DNA from: Neckera pumila
Lineage: Eukaryota; Streptophyta; Bryopsida; Hypnales; Neckeraceae
Direction of reading: 5' to 3'
Length of the DNA stretch: 64,000 nucleotides
Assembly: GCA_963969595.1 (NCBI GenBank)
Contig: OZ018417.1
Span: 3,846,501 to 3,910,500, forward strand
Numbering within the stretch: position 1 is the first letter of the stretch; each line of letters starts with the position of its first letter. The position numbers were made by a program, and so were the translations under genes. The notes under the pieces are model-generated. The model saw nothing but the letters and a program-made list of their open reading frames with translations, did no database searches and had not been told where the DNA came from. Of this stretch, positions 11,516 through 23,089 are shown piece by piece.

Positions 11516-13594
11516 TCATTTGATTAGAATGTTCATACACTCTGGATGTCTATTGTTGGAGACTGATAACAATCTTGAACCAAAAAATTGCAGGTTTGTC
11601 CAATCCTTACGTATCCAGATTCTCTAGTAAGTGAAAGACAAGTGAAGACATAGCAGACAGTAAATCAATGAGTCCCATACATAGTTAAAACTATCAAGGG
11701 CTAAGAGCCTAGGACATGAGATTACGAAATGATTGATAAAGTTCAAAATCTTACCTATCAACAGTAAGCCTTTCAAGAACCTCAACTCTGAACAAATTTC
11801 AGCAAAAGAAGGTCGTTCCTCAGCCTCGGTTCTCCAACACTTTTTGATCATACTACTCAAGGGACGGGGACAATAAGTTGGTAAAATTGGACGCTCATGC
11901 CGCCGAACCTTCTCCTTCACTTGATTTGGATAGAATTCCTCAAATGGAACACGTCCGGTCAATATTTCATAACACACCATCCCGAAACTGTACACATCAC
12001 TCTTGAACGGGTACCATGTCACATTGTTCATGTCTGAAGACCCTATCTGGTTACCAACGGAACTCCGATCTGGAAATTGAATCAACTCTGGAGCCATCCA
12101 TGCAGTTGTGCCTATATTCCAAGTTGGGTGATTCAAAGTGCGGCTCTTTTCCTTCGTTCTGGAGATCCCAAAATCAGCAACTTTAGCAAGTATAAATTCA
12201 ACACCCTCCATCTCCACAAGCTTGACTAGAATGTTAAGTGATTTCAAATCTCTATGAAGAACTCTCTTCCGGTGGAGGTAATGCATGCCTTCAGCTATTT
12301 GAAGCATAAGATCAACTGCTTCGTCTACAGAAAAGGGATACCCACGGGTTTCATTCAGCGTCGATCGTTCTTCCATCAGTTTTGCAAGATCTTTCTCCAT
12401 CAACTCAATAACGATGGAACATCTGGACTCTTCCTTCGCATAGCAAAACAGGGGTACAATATTAGGATGGGATAGCTTTGCTAAGATGGAAACCTCTGGC
12501 TCAAAATAGAAGAGATCCTTCCCGTCAGGAAAGGTCTTTTCAGCAGCGTGTATTCCCATCCACTTCACTTTGTTCACATCACCTGCAGAACCCGTCCCCA
12601 ACTTTTCCCTTTGATATAGACTATCATAATCAACACTCATAAGGCTCAAGTGAGTAAGGTCCAACTTCTGACAAACTGAGTCTGCCACGGTTGTTCTCAA
12701 TTTTGCAAGTAGCGATCTTGAAGTGGCAAGCTCAGTTTTTTTGGCACCACTTACCAAGCTCTCTTCCTGGACTAGACGTTTATCCTCTCCTTCCAAAATC
12801 GACAACACAGCTATGTTTGGTGTGTGAGGGGTTTGGTTAGACACAACTATCCTTAATCTTTCAAAAAGAGCAGCAGCAAAGTGCCGTTCTTCTGGATTTT
12901 GAATGCTCTCAACAAATCCTTCGACTATCTTCAACAAATTGACCTGATCGAGAGAGCTCAACTCAGGCAAGTCAGTCGATTCTACGACGTCAGGGTTCAT
13001 ATCGTTGGCCAAGATTGCTTCCAATTTTCCACGCAAAGAGGTGACAAGTTCACGTTCTTCTCGGTCTGAAATGCTTGCAAGGTTGAAAGCTGAATCCACA
13101 TAAGCCGAATCAAGAGCTTGCGATCTTGTAAGCCTCCAGTAGTGGGATTCGTTGATGCAGGTCAATGCCAGCCTCAATGCCTTTCCTAATATGATTTTGT
13201 GTCTATTTCTGAAGCTCCACATGCACAACTCCAATTGGCAAATCAGTGAAGCTACATGCTCAAAAATATTCATTAACATGCTGGCAGCTTGGACTCGCGC
13301 TTCTTGGCAGCATCCCTCAACCAAACGCACGATTTCTATTGCCAAACAAACCAGTAGCTTCCCATTTTTCGAAAACTTCGACGCTTGTCCCTGTGAGGAC
13401 GTGCAATCCACAGCGCATTGAACAGCTGTCTTGAGTTTATCGACAAGATAGACACACTGCCCATGGTTGAATTGGAGTGACATTAAAGCGTTTCCCGATG
13501 TCACATCTTGCAATTGCTGTAGAAGTCCTCTCGCAATATTTATGTAACGCTCAGTCATATTCGCTGAAATAATAGTGCAACCAGGCGAAGACAT
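11516..13594 (-). CDS. Serine/threonine protein kinase (TKL-like) with N-terminal helical domain, apparently active
   Basis: The main exon runs from ATG 13594 to a donor after 11755 (phase 1). A plausible terminal exon is 11562-11516, giving about 628 aa. The frame stays open to 13627, where an acceptor (catttag) suggests a further upstream exon, perhaps starting at ATG 13895 (MAEQTSSSVF...). Residues 10-250 are helical and cysteine-rich, with QCVYLVDKL and CCQEARVQAA motifs shared with the 28-kb paralogue. The kinase domain is complete: glycine loop GTGSAG (about 332), Lys353, helix-C Glu367, HRDLKSLN (447), DFG (474) and MAPE (500), with a long acidic/serine insert before KSDVYSFGM. The closest type I can name is plant soluble MAPKKK/Raf-like TKL kinases. 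No signal peptide or obvious membrane span is seen. The terminal exon is a guess supported by phase only. Confidence 0.85.
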
Positions 13595-14060
13595 AAATGT
13601 GTTACTACGGCATTGGTTGTGGACCAATAGTCTCGTCTAAATGACATTAAGAAAAACGATCCACAAAGTGAAAGACATGATGTGAAATTGAACTACTGAT
13701 ACGAAACATCTACAGGACGCACTTGCATTCCACCACTAACCAAGGAACACAAATAAGAAAGTAGCCCTGGCATATTAAATAAAAAAACAATGACACTAGA
13801 ACAGACACCCACTTTCTCATCTCAAAGGGAGCATAAGCATTACCAGAATAAGGTGACTTGGAGTCAAAGACACTCGAGCTTGTCTGCTCGGCCATGATTC
13901 AAGCATACACCAATGCCTGTCATCAAATGTCACTTACATTTAGATATGGCCTTTGCCCATCCTGTTGAAGAAATGACTTTAGCATGAAACACAAGAACAG
14001 GACCTAGATGGAAACCAGAGTTAGCGTCTTCGTTTGACCAGAGCCCTAATTTAGCTCGTC
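13595..14060 (-). promoter_or_regulatory. Upstream part of the 11.5-kb kinase gene; possible first exon at 13.8 kb
   Basis: An intron acceptor (catttag) lies just above the open frame of the kinase. A minus-strand ATG at 13895 in good plant context opens a frame MAEQTSSSVFDSKSPYSG that could be the true first exon. Its donor is not clear; gtgtct after Lys-Trp would keep phase 0. Treat the 5' end as unresolved. Confidence 0.3.
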
Positions 14061-15345
14061 ACCTCCCGCCCCATGCGATTCCAAAGGACATCTCACCTGT
14101 TCCTAAAGGTATAAATAATTCCAACCTATGTAAACTTACAACAAGTTCCATCACGTACACTCATTTCTATAACGTAGTTTCACAGAGAGATCCTTGCCAG
14201 TCCGTTGAGAACTTGCCAGAATAGACACTCCAGATTTGAGATAATCCGGTCCAGGGTGATATATGACAAGTGTGACACCTCTCTCCACTCACTGTTATTC
14301 ATCACGTACTTCTACTTCAATCCCATGAAAACCAATTTTCATCTACGCCTCTCCTCAACCGAGCTACTTTGAAGACATGCTCCGGCATCACCGAACACAA
14401 CCAAAACAACTCACGTTGCAGTCAGGGACCGCAGCTCGAAATACGAATCCATTTGGTGATGAACAGTGTTTGCCAATTCACCCCTGGGAGAGGGCGGATG
14501 TAGATTTTGAGCATTTTTGCCAAAATAAATTACGACATGAGTAGAATCTAGACATCAAATCTTCACTTTCGCAAGTTTTTCTCCTCATCCCATCCCGACA
14601 GGAACTCATTCTGCATGAAACACATCGTTGAAGACTAGACAAAGCTCTCATCGTCCAACTAATTGAGGCCACACCATCATGTTCACTAAAGCAGCCGACG
14701 CTGGTGCAGACACTTAAGAAAAGTGAATATCCGCCCACCCTCAATCGCAAGACTATAGTACCAATTAGAATTGGAATGATCCAGGACACCCCGGTTCATA
14801 AAGAACTTGGCCTTCATGATCACTCGGCATCCGGTCAAGTGGCTGGCAAACCGCTCTACTAATCTCTTAGCGGAAGACAACCTCAACGATTTCGACGATC
14901 TCTTGTAATTAGGGTTCGCCGAAATCCTATATCTAGCTTGAAGTCCAGTGACTGTTATTAACGACGCATCGCATGTTTCTAAAGGGAGGAAATGCTCCAC
15001 ACAGGTCACTCGCGGATGATGAAACCTCTACTTGCCAGGTCCATCGCCACACCATGGTACCACAATGGGGTTCGTTGGCCAGCTCTGACTCACATCAAGA
15101 CGCCACACATGGCGAAAACAAATGAACCAGAACTTAAGCAAAGCAAGCTGGATTAGGGCGCCGCTAACCTATAATAAGTAGACTCCGTGCCAGTGCCGGC
15201 CGCAAGCACGCAGAGAGCGCACAATCTTCGCAGCGCAACGATCCGTCTGAAAACCTCGCCACTCAAATGAGCAGAGCAGGTGCTGGTAACCAAAACGCAC
15301 TCTCGAACCCTAGGAGCATCCTCAGTCCGGGCGGGCAGGCGTCGT
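14060..15345 (-). repeat. Kinase upstream unit, copy 1
   Basis: A stretch of about 1.2 kb directly upstream of the minus-strand kinase, repeated in the same orientation at 17.69-19.24 kb and, more diverged, at 31.10-32.40 kb, where it again lies upstream of a kinase of the same family. It probably carries the promoter and untranslated leader exons of the family. Minus-strand ATGs and short frames are present; some stay open in copies 1 and 2 but contain stops in copy 3, so I do not call them genes. Confidence 0.7.
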
Positions 15346-15385
15346 TGAAAACTCCACCTGCCCGGCAGGCAGGCGGGTAGGAGGT
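15330..15385. repeat. GC-rich inverted repeat at the end of copy 1
   Basis: cgggcgggcaggcg is followed by cctgcccggcaggcaggcgg, giving a short GC-rich hairpin at the border between the kinase upstream unit and the + strand coiled-coil gene. It lies in the region that would be the shared promoter of the two divergent genes. Confidence 0.5.
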
Positions 15386-15431
15386 TTATGGACTTTCGAA
15401 CAGTTCGAACTTCTCCGATCCCGCACTGGCT

Positions 15432-15638
15432 ATGGCCGATGGCTTGCATGGCTATGGTGGACTCGACGATCTCGACCTTGGCAATTATCTTGTGGCTCCC
15501 GAAGGTTCCTCAAATTCTCGATCTCCTCTTCTGTATCCTCTGTATCCCAGCTCTGTGTGTGAGAGTTTTGGAACTCTTTCTTGCCTTCTGTGCTTGGCTA
15601 GGGGGGACACAATTTCCAGTTTGCGCATGGGGCCCTAA
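15432..15638 (+). CDS. Possible short exon or upstream ORF (MADGLHGYGG...), unrecognised
   Basis: An ATG in good context opens a frame beginning MADGLHGYGGLDDLDLGNYL that has a codon-like composition. A possible donor (gaag/gttcct) follows the first 30 codons. It sits 350 bp upstream of the coiled-coil gene start and could be a 5' exon, an upstream ORF or chance. I recognise no family. Confidence 0.2.
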   Translation: MADGLHGYGGLDDLDLGNYLVAPEGSSNSRSPLLYPLYPSSVCESFGTLSCLLCLARGDTISSLRMGP

Positions 15639-15785
15639 CATTTAAGCTGTGGAATATTGGTACTTTCTATTTGTAGGTCTGCGGTAGAACGATGAATTTC
15701 CGGCGGAGGTGGAGTGGTTGGCTCATTTTGCAGTTCGGAGAGTGGGAAGTCGGTTGGATTGGAGCAAATAGGGCTCGGTTGTGAA

Positions 15786-17696
15786 ATGGCGGCTTCCATC
15801 TCGGGTTTGGTCGTGCAAAAGTCGTGGGATGCATCCGGTTTTTCTCAGAGTGCAAAGCAAAGGAGGTCGAAGCTTCAGGTATGGAGTAGCAAGAAGTTCA
15901 TTTTATGCAGTTTTTTGTGTTTAGTTGACGAATTCTTAGCTCATAGTAATAATTGAGTGACCGACCCTGTCTTAGAAAAGACGGCATCTCAGAGGAATCT
16001 CTTGAAGTGCGAAATTAGACCTTCATCTTCTGCCTATGACAGAACAGCTGATTAATGTGCAGAAGCTCATCAATTTTACTTCCTAATTCGTATACTGGAT
16101 TATTTTCTTCACACGAACGATGTCATGAGGGGGGTCACCGCTGCGTCCTCCTTTGGTCTAGGGTTTTACCAAAGGCGTGAGGGTTCAAGAATCTCGAAAG
16201 TCTTTGATTTATCAAGCATGCAACAGTTTGTTTGCAATTTTAAATGTGATAACATAGTGGACCTCATCTCTCCCATTCGCATGTCGGAATGTGGCATTGG
16301 CGACTATCATGAAGGAAAACGACCTGGTCAGTAAAATTTTAATTTATAACCATGGGGTCCGGTAATGGATGGTTTCAGTTGACCTTTATATCTTCAAAAT
16401 TTGTTTGAATATGTCTTGCAGAATTCATTCAAGGGTGATGAGGTGAAACTGAACTGTAGATTCATTACTCGTCGGAAAGCGCAGCTCTCTCTATGTGTGT
16501 CTGTTCTGGAGAAGCCGATCGGCAAAGCAGGAACCATTGGCCCGACAGGTGGGAATGGGCAGTTAAATCCCGCTGTAGCAGCCTTAGAACGACTCATTCA
16601 GCAGGCGCAGTGGCAGGAAGAGAAGACATCTGATCCAAATTTCCGAAATGGAAAAGGGGTTGAGCATACCGTAAATGAGCTTGAATTGGACCTTAATATT
16701 GTCCTCAATGCTTTGAAAGCCAAAGAGACAGAGCTTGGGGAAGCTGAACAGGTGGTGAGGGCTGACCAATGGGATGTGCAAAGAACACGGTCGGCATTGC
16801 TAAACAGAGAGGAGGAACTGGAAGCTGCCTACAAAAGACACTCGATGAAGCAGGAAGAGCTTCAACGTGCACATGAGGTCTTTTTGTCTAGAAGCCAAGC
16901 GTTAAGAGCTGCGGAAGAGGTGAGCAATATGTCAGTCGTAGGTTTTCTATTGCAGTTTTCCTCTGTTGTTTGATAAATACCAGTGTGGGCAATGCTGAGG
17001 ACTGGTCTCCCATTATCTGACGGATCATGTTGAGCATTTTGGTCATGATGTGGGTCACAGTGTTTTTCTTGAACGTTATTATTTTGTTGCTCTGAGTTAG
17101 CATGGTGCTTCAGTTGATTATATGTTATGAGTATTTATGTGGAAATCGTGATGGAGAGCATACCTTTACGACCTGACCCGCTTGTTCTTACTTTGTATTG
17201 AATGGTTTAGCTGAGATGATACTGGATATTGTTAGGCCTTCTTTGTGAATTAGAAAATGGGGGGGTTGTAATTAGGGTTTCCCACATGAAAGAACTTTTG
17301 AGACAAGGTTATGTGTGACGAGTTTGTACTGTGAGAGCATTTTGAAGAGCCAAGTAGGCTTTAGAGCTTGTTATTACCTAGATAGTTGCATTATGGTTTG
17401 ATGAACTCGTGTAGGTGGTCAATCAAAATAAAGCTGAATTAGAAGATGCGCAAAAAGAGCTAGCCAAGAAACAAGATGATCTTAGGGAACTCTAAAATCA
17501 GTTGTTAGAGAAAGACGGAGCTCTTGAGGAGGTAGCCGCAAATCTCTCTTTGAAAGAACTCGAGCTTCAGCGAACAAAGGATCTTCTTTCCACGAAGGCG
17601 GCTGACAATGAGTTGGTGCAAGCATTTTTACTGGACAAGGATTCTGACTTGGGAAAATTGCGAGAAGACAGGGATTGGAAGCAAGACATGCTGCGT
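15786..17696 (+). pseudogene. Truncated gene for a plastid-type coiled-coil (myosin-like) protein
   Basis: Exons 15786-15878, 16422-16919 and 17415-17696, all phase 0. The protein starts with a basic, serine-rich, acid-poor segment (MAASISGLVVQKSWDASGF) that looks like a chloroplast transit peptide. A conserved-looking stretch follows (NPAVAALERLIQQAQW), then long heptad coiled coil rich in E, K, L and Q (about residues 80-290). The style recalls plant plastid myosin-resembling proteins such as Arabidopsis At4g32190, but that is from memory and unverified. An in-frame TAA at 17493-17495 breaks exon 3. The sequence then stops being coding at about 17696, where the second kinase upstream unit begins with a short shared string (aagttcc). 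No 3' part of the gene is visible further on. Confidence 0.7.
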
Positions 17697-18340
17697 AAGT
17701 TCCATCACGTACACTCATTTCTATGACGTCGTTTCACAGAGAGATTTCTTGCCAGTCCGTCGAGAACTTGCCAGAACAGACACTCCATGTCCATAATTGT
17801 GCACCATGTACCAATTTGAGATAATCCGGTCCAAGGTGGTTTATGACAAGTGTGACACCTTTCTCCACGCACTGTTATTCATCACGTACTTCTACTTCAA
17901 TCCCATGAAATCCAATTTTCGGTTAAACCCCTCCTCAACTGAGCTATTTGGAAGACCTGCTCCGGCATCACCAAACACAACCAAAACAACTCACGTTGCA
18001 GTCAGGGACCGCAACTGGAAATACGATCCTTTTGGTGATGAACAGTGTTTGCCAATTCACCCCTAGGAGTCCCTGGAAGAGGGCGGATGTAGATTTTGAG
18101 CATTTTTGCCAAAATAAATTACGACATGAGATCTAGACATCAGATCTTCACTTTTGCAAGTTTTTTATCCTCATCCCATACCGACAGGAACTCATTCTGC
18201 ATGAAAAAGACATGTTGAAGACTCGACAAAACTCTCATCGTCCAACTAATTGAGGCCACACCATCATGTTCTCTAGGGTAGTCGACAATGGTGTAAACAC
18301 TTAAGAAAAGTAAAAATCCGCCCTCCCTCAATTGCAATAC

Positions 18341-18600
18341 TATAAGAAACCCTTGATTTAGGTGACGAGCCTTACTTTTTTATGACGGATTAGGTGATGT
18401 CAATGTTGACAACCCAAAAGTTATATGTCAACAGAAACGTACAACATAACATGAATATTGACAATGTAGTTTTTACGTCAACATTGATGTTACATTGGAC
18501 ATTTTTGTTGACATAAAAATTTTGGATTGTCAACATTGACATCACCTAAAATTTGTCATAAAAAATTAGGGCGTGTCACCTAAAATGGGGGTTTCTAGAC
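18341..18600. mobile_element. CACTA-type MITE, about 260 bp
   Basis: The left end reads ACTATAAGAAACCC and the right end, on the opposite strand, CTAGAAACCCCC. Both are followed inward by TTTAGGTGAC. The inner part is a long imperfect palindrome rich in TTGACA/TGTCAA words. Copy 1 of the surrounding repeat lacks it, which proves insertion. The exact target duplication is ambiguous. Confidence 0.75.
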
Positions 18601-18758
18601 TTTAATACCAATTAGAATTGGAATGATCCAGAACAGCCAGGTTCGTAAAGAACTTGGCCGACATGATCACTTGGCAACCGGTCAAGTGGCTGGCAAACCG
18701 CTCTACTAAACTTTTAGGGGAAGACAACTTCGACAATCTCGACGACCTCTTGTAATTA

Positions 18759-18832
18759 ACCCTTAAAGGACCAAATGTCTGTTCAACGTACACAAATTTG
18801 ACTACACGGTCATAGGCTCCGTCCTTTAGGGG
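18759..18832. mobile_element. 74-bp MITE with TTA target duplication
   Basis: The ends are ACCCTTAAAGGAC and, on the opposite strand, CCCCTAAAGGAC, with TTA on both sides (18756-18758 and 18833-18835). The matching site in copy 1 (about 14913) has a single TTA and no insert. This is the shortest member of the CCCCTAAAGGACC family in the window, and its empty site defines the ends and the target duplication. Confidence 0.85.
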
Positions 18833-20063
18833 TTAAGGTTCACCGAAATCCTACATCTAGCTTGAAGTCCAGCAACTGTTATTAACGACGAATCGCATAT
18901 TTCTAAAGGGAGGAAATACTCTACACAGGTCACTCGCGGATGGTGAAACCCTCTACAGTACTTGCCAGGTCCATCAGTGGGGCTCGTTGACCAGCTCTGA
19001 CTCACATCAAGACGCCGCACATGGCGAATACAAACGAACCAGAACTCAAGCAAAGCAAGCTGGATTAGTGCGCCGCTTATCGTATAATGATTAGACCCCA
19101 TGCCAGTGCCGGCCGCAAGCGGCAGAGTGCGCACGATCTTCGCAGCGCAATGAAACTCTCACCACGCAAATGAGCAGAGCAGGTACTGGTAACCAAAACG
19201 CACTCGCCGAACGCTAAGAGCATCCACACTGTGACACGGAAAATCTGATTCGACAATGTCTCATGACGGGGCTCCACAACTCTCTTTGTTGCTTCCCCTT
19301 GCCAAATCCCCACTGTGAGGAGGAATATTCAACACACTCAACCACACTATTCTCGAAGTCGTCACACCACCATTAAAGTAAAAGACCACACCACCATAAA
19401 GGTAAAAGACCCCATTGCGGTCAAATGGTCCATGATGGATACCTAATTATCCTATTGTGGTTTTTTAGACCACAATCAATGTCTTATATGATAGTTATGG
19501 AGTAATTAGTGACCTCAATAGGTACTTCCAACTTTTCAGTATAAAATTCTTTGTAAAAATTTATTTTTTAGGTCTTCCATGTTTGAAAATGTTGTGTCTG
19601 CATTGGGTAGAAAGATGACCATATTAGATTCAACTTTTTTTGGTCATGAGGTAGCCTATAGACCTGTATGGGATGATCACTTCAAAAATTTAGAACTAAT
19701 TCATACTTAGTCTAAAAAATATAATTTCAAATGTCCTCACTAGTCACTATTTCTCACATTTGTCTTCGTGTGGAAAAAATTTCAAAAATTTCAACAATGG
19801 CATGAGGGCACACTCCTAATTCTGACTGCAATGGGATCTTTTACCTTATTATTTGTTCAATGAGTTATTGAAATGCTGACATTTCAACAATGAATCTCAA
19901 ATTGGAGATTATGGAAAGGATGATAAACAATTGTAAAGGATGAAATGCCATGTTCATAGTTAGGCAAGCCTGGACTTTTTGTTCAATTGTCAAGTAAAGG
20001 GTGTAGTAGAAGAAATAGCCTAGCCCCAGCCCCTTGCATTCCGACCTACTTTTTTGTGTCTAA

Positions 20064-20764
20064 GAGCATCTTCAATCCAATCGGAAACCATTATGCCAAC
20101 CATGAGATGTTATATGAGGCTTCTAAGAGACCGCAAGTTATCCTGCGTTCCCAGACTATAAGAACGCAAGATAACTATTGGCTGATGTGGCCGACACCGT
20201 GCCATGTCATTTTAAAAAAATAAAAATAAAAAAAATTGCTTAAAATGATATTTGAAGAAGAAATTTTATTTTATTTTATTTTTGAAAAAAATTCTGCCAG
20301 CATTACTGCTGGTTCAAAATAGGGGAATAGACTGCGGGAACAAGCCTGAAGCAACCCTCCGGAGGCCTCAAATCCCCTCTAATGGCTTTAATGATGTGGT
20401 AACTCTAAAAAACATTCTTCAATGTTTGTGTTTCTTCATTCTAGAGCTTGCCATTCTCTTTTTCAAAATGGCATTGGCAAGTTGGCAAAATATGAAGATT
20501 CACAATTGTTATATCTTTTCAAGCTTTATTATATGTGTCAATAAATTGGAACTTCCTTTTTTTGCATGAAAAGTCTTTTTTAAATCTAGAATATTTTCTT
20601 TTCCTTAGTTCGTACAATGCAAAGTAGTCCATTTGAGGTTTGGACTACCGTCCTAGCATTGGATCAATTTATTTTTTAAAATAGCAGAATGGAATGAAGT
20701 CTGCAATCTTCCACTTAAAAATTTCAGTACCTTCCCTATTCCTAGTCATGAATTGAGGATGCTC
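20064..20764. mobile_element. PIF/Harbinger-like MITE, 701 bp, TAA target duplication
   Basis: The left end GAGCATCTTCAATCCA and the right end (opposite strand) GAGCATCCTCAATTCA form inverted repeats flanked by TAA on each side (20061-20063, 20765-20767). The ends match the style of the 32.6-kb MITE (GAGCATCCCCACTCCA). The inside is AT-rich with no coding frame. It contains sequence related to the element at 21.28-21.56 kb. Confidence 0.7.
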
Positions 20765-21284
20765 TAAAAGTGTCTTTTACAGACTTGTAATACACTGCCC
20801 CTCCAAATGAACTTCTAACTTTGCACTACTTTATAATTAGAACTTGAAATTTTGATCATTGGAAGTACATTCAACTAAACACTTTGCAATCTATTATACA
20901 ATGCAATGCAATTGACCACATTGTGCATTGAAAAGGGCATCCTCAATTGATCCCTGCCAAACTACCCCATAGGAAGTACACAAATGATGGATGGTTGTCT
21001 TGAATTGGATGATTGCTTAATTAAACTAAAGTTAAAGATGCATGGCATAATTTCAAGTTGAAAATAGAATTCAAACACTAGCTGAGGGCAAATGGGTAGA
21101 TCCTATTAGATGGCAATATTGGTGCCACAATGCAGCTGGTTGATGACACGGCAAGAAGCCGTCCACTTCTATTTGCCTTTGATTGTAAGAAGAGCCCTCC
21201 AGGCATCCAGCATGCAGCTCAAAATAACAAAGAAGAAACAAGTCATACAAGGTTGCACCTTGCCTTGTGTTAAAACCATTAGAA

Positions 21285-21563
21285 GAGATTTGAGGCCTCC
21301 AAGAGCCCGCGAGTTATCGTGTGTTCTCATAACATTCCCACGCTGTGGAACGCAGGAAAGCTGTTGGGCTAATGTGGTTGAGAGAGTGCCACGTCATTTT
21401 TGAAAAAAAAATATATATATTTTGGCCTGAAATGATATTTGGGAGAGAATTTTTTTTTTTTTTTTTTTTGAAAAAAAAATTCGGACAGCCCGTATCGGCT
21501 ATTCACAAATTTGGCCAGATTGAGGAACAAGCCTGAAACGGCCCTCTAATGTCCTCAAATCTC
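21285..21563. mobile_element. Small TIR element (GAGATTTGAGG ends)
   Basis: A perfect 11-bp inverted repeat, GAGATTTGAGG, bounds about 280 bp. The inside contains gtggttgagagagtgccac, which recurs in reverse complement at about 22.98-23.00 kb, and a run of T followed by A. It is related to 20.1-20.4 kb. It is non-coding and non-autonomous. Confidence 0.55.
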
Positions 21564-21693
21564 GATGAAGTTCATCAAGAAGCTAGACTATTGAAAGGCA
21601 TTGGGGAGCAATATCATGGCATCTGGACAAGATATATTGCCTACTTCTTTCATCAACCACCTCCCCACTTAAGGCACAGTTCAATGTGCCACC

Positions 21694-21853
21694 CACTAGA
21701 AGAAATCCATGTTTTAGGTGCCGTTTTGTAAATTTTTTCAAAGGGATTTTAGGTGACCTCAAAAAAAAGCATAAGTTTTTATTTTTGAAGTCACCTAAAA
21801 TCCATCTGAAAAAAATTACAAAACGGCATTTAAAATGTGGATTTCTTCTAGTG
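21694..21853. mobile_element. 160-bp foldback CACTA-type MITE
   Basis: An almost perfect palindrome: CACTAGAAGAAATCCA at one end and its complement at the other, with the inner words TTTAGGTG and GTCACCTAAAAT shared with the MITE at 18.34 kb. Transcribed, it would form a hairpin of about 70 bp. Confidence 0.8.
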
Positions 21854-22683
21854 GGCAAAGTCAATTAATGTTCAAGGCATTTGTTAAAGTGAATAATGCC
21901 TTTGCTGCCATTGGCAATTTAAACGATAGTTGTTCACTTCTATGTGAGTAGGAGAGAAATAAATGAAACAATAGTATTACCTAGTTGTCAAACTTTTCCA
22001 TTTGATGAAAAAGTCATCCTTTTATGTCTAACTTGATTCATTTTGTGACTTGTGAAAAAAAATTGGTCTTATCAACTTGATTAAATTTTTTGCTTATTTA
22101 CCATTGATTTTCTCAAGTTGATGTTGTTTCAAGATTGGAGACTTTCAAAGAAATCAATGGTGAAATGGACACTTATTTTTATATCACCTAAAGTGATCAC
22201 AATAATTTCTAATGTAGAAGGCCATGAAAAGTCACTTCCTACAATGATTTACACTAAAAAAGCAGGTGTTCCTAATGAGGTCACTAATCACTCCACTAGT
22301 ATCAAGTTAGACATTGATTGTGGCCAAAAGAACTATCATGGGATCATTAGGTGTTTACTATGGGTCATCCGACAACAATGGATTGGTTTACCTTACTGAT
22401 GCTTGATTTTCGAAGTCAAAAAAATCAGAGTTCCATGCTCAGATTTTTGGAAACATTTTGTCCTCTACAGCTTTGACCAAATTCCACCCACATGAAACAT
22501 TGCTCTTACCCGACTTGGCGTTGCCGTTCTAAAGTGGACTTGCAAATTTTTTGTTGCAACATCTTCAACATTCTAGTATGTAGTGTCTAGTATGTAATAT
22601 TGAGATGCTTTGATAAAAGATGTTTTGATAGCACCATCAATGAAACAACAAAATCAAACATTAATAGATATATTAGAAGAGAT

Positions 22684-23071
<388 letters not shown>

Positions 23072-23089
23072 CTATCCCCTAATGCAAGA

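Larger units (their letters stand above)
17694..19240 (-). repeat. Kinase upstream unit, copy 2, with two MITE insertions
   Basis: Direct copy of 14.14-15.34 kb with many small differences. It is longer because it has acquired a roughly 260-bp CACTA-type MITE (18341-18600) and a 74-bp TTA-flanked MITE (18759-18832), both absent at the matching points of copy 1 (14756 and 14913). No kinase gene lies next to this copy; its lower edge is the broken end of the coiled-coil gene. Confidence 0.85.
19310..22400. repeat. Repeat-rich spacer with diverged inverted arms
   Basis: Sequence at about 19.43-19.57 kb (ccacaatcaatgtctta...) matches the reverse complement of about 22.20-22.37 kb, so the region between may be an old inverted-arm element of about 3 kb with later insertions. 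No gene is supported. The short frames across it look random and AT-rich. Confidence 0.45.

Noticed and set aside
16125..16334. ATG-initiated frame MRGVTAASSFGLGFYQ inside the first intron of the coiled-coil gene
   Set aside because: Looks a little like a transit peptide, but no donor joins it to exon 2 in frame, while the ATG at 15786 does so cleanly.
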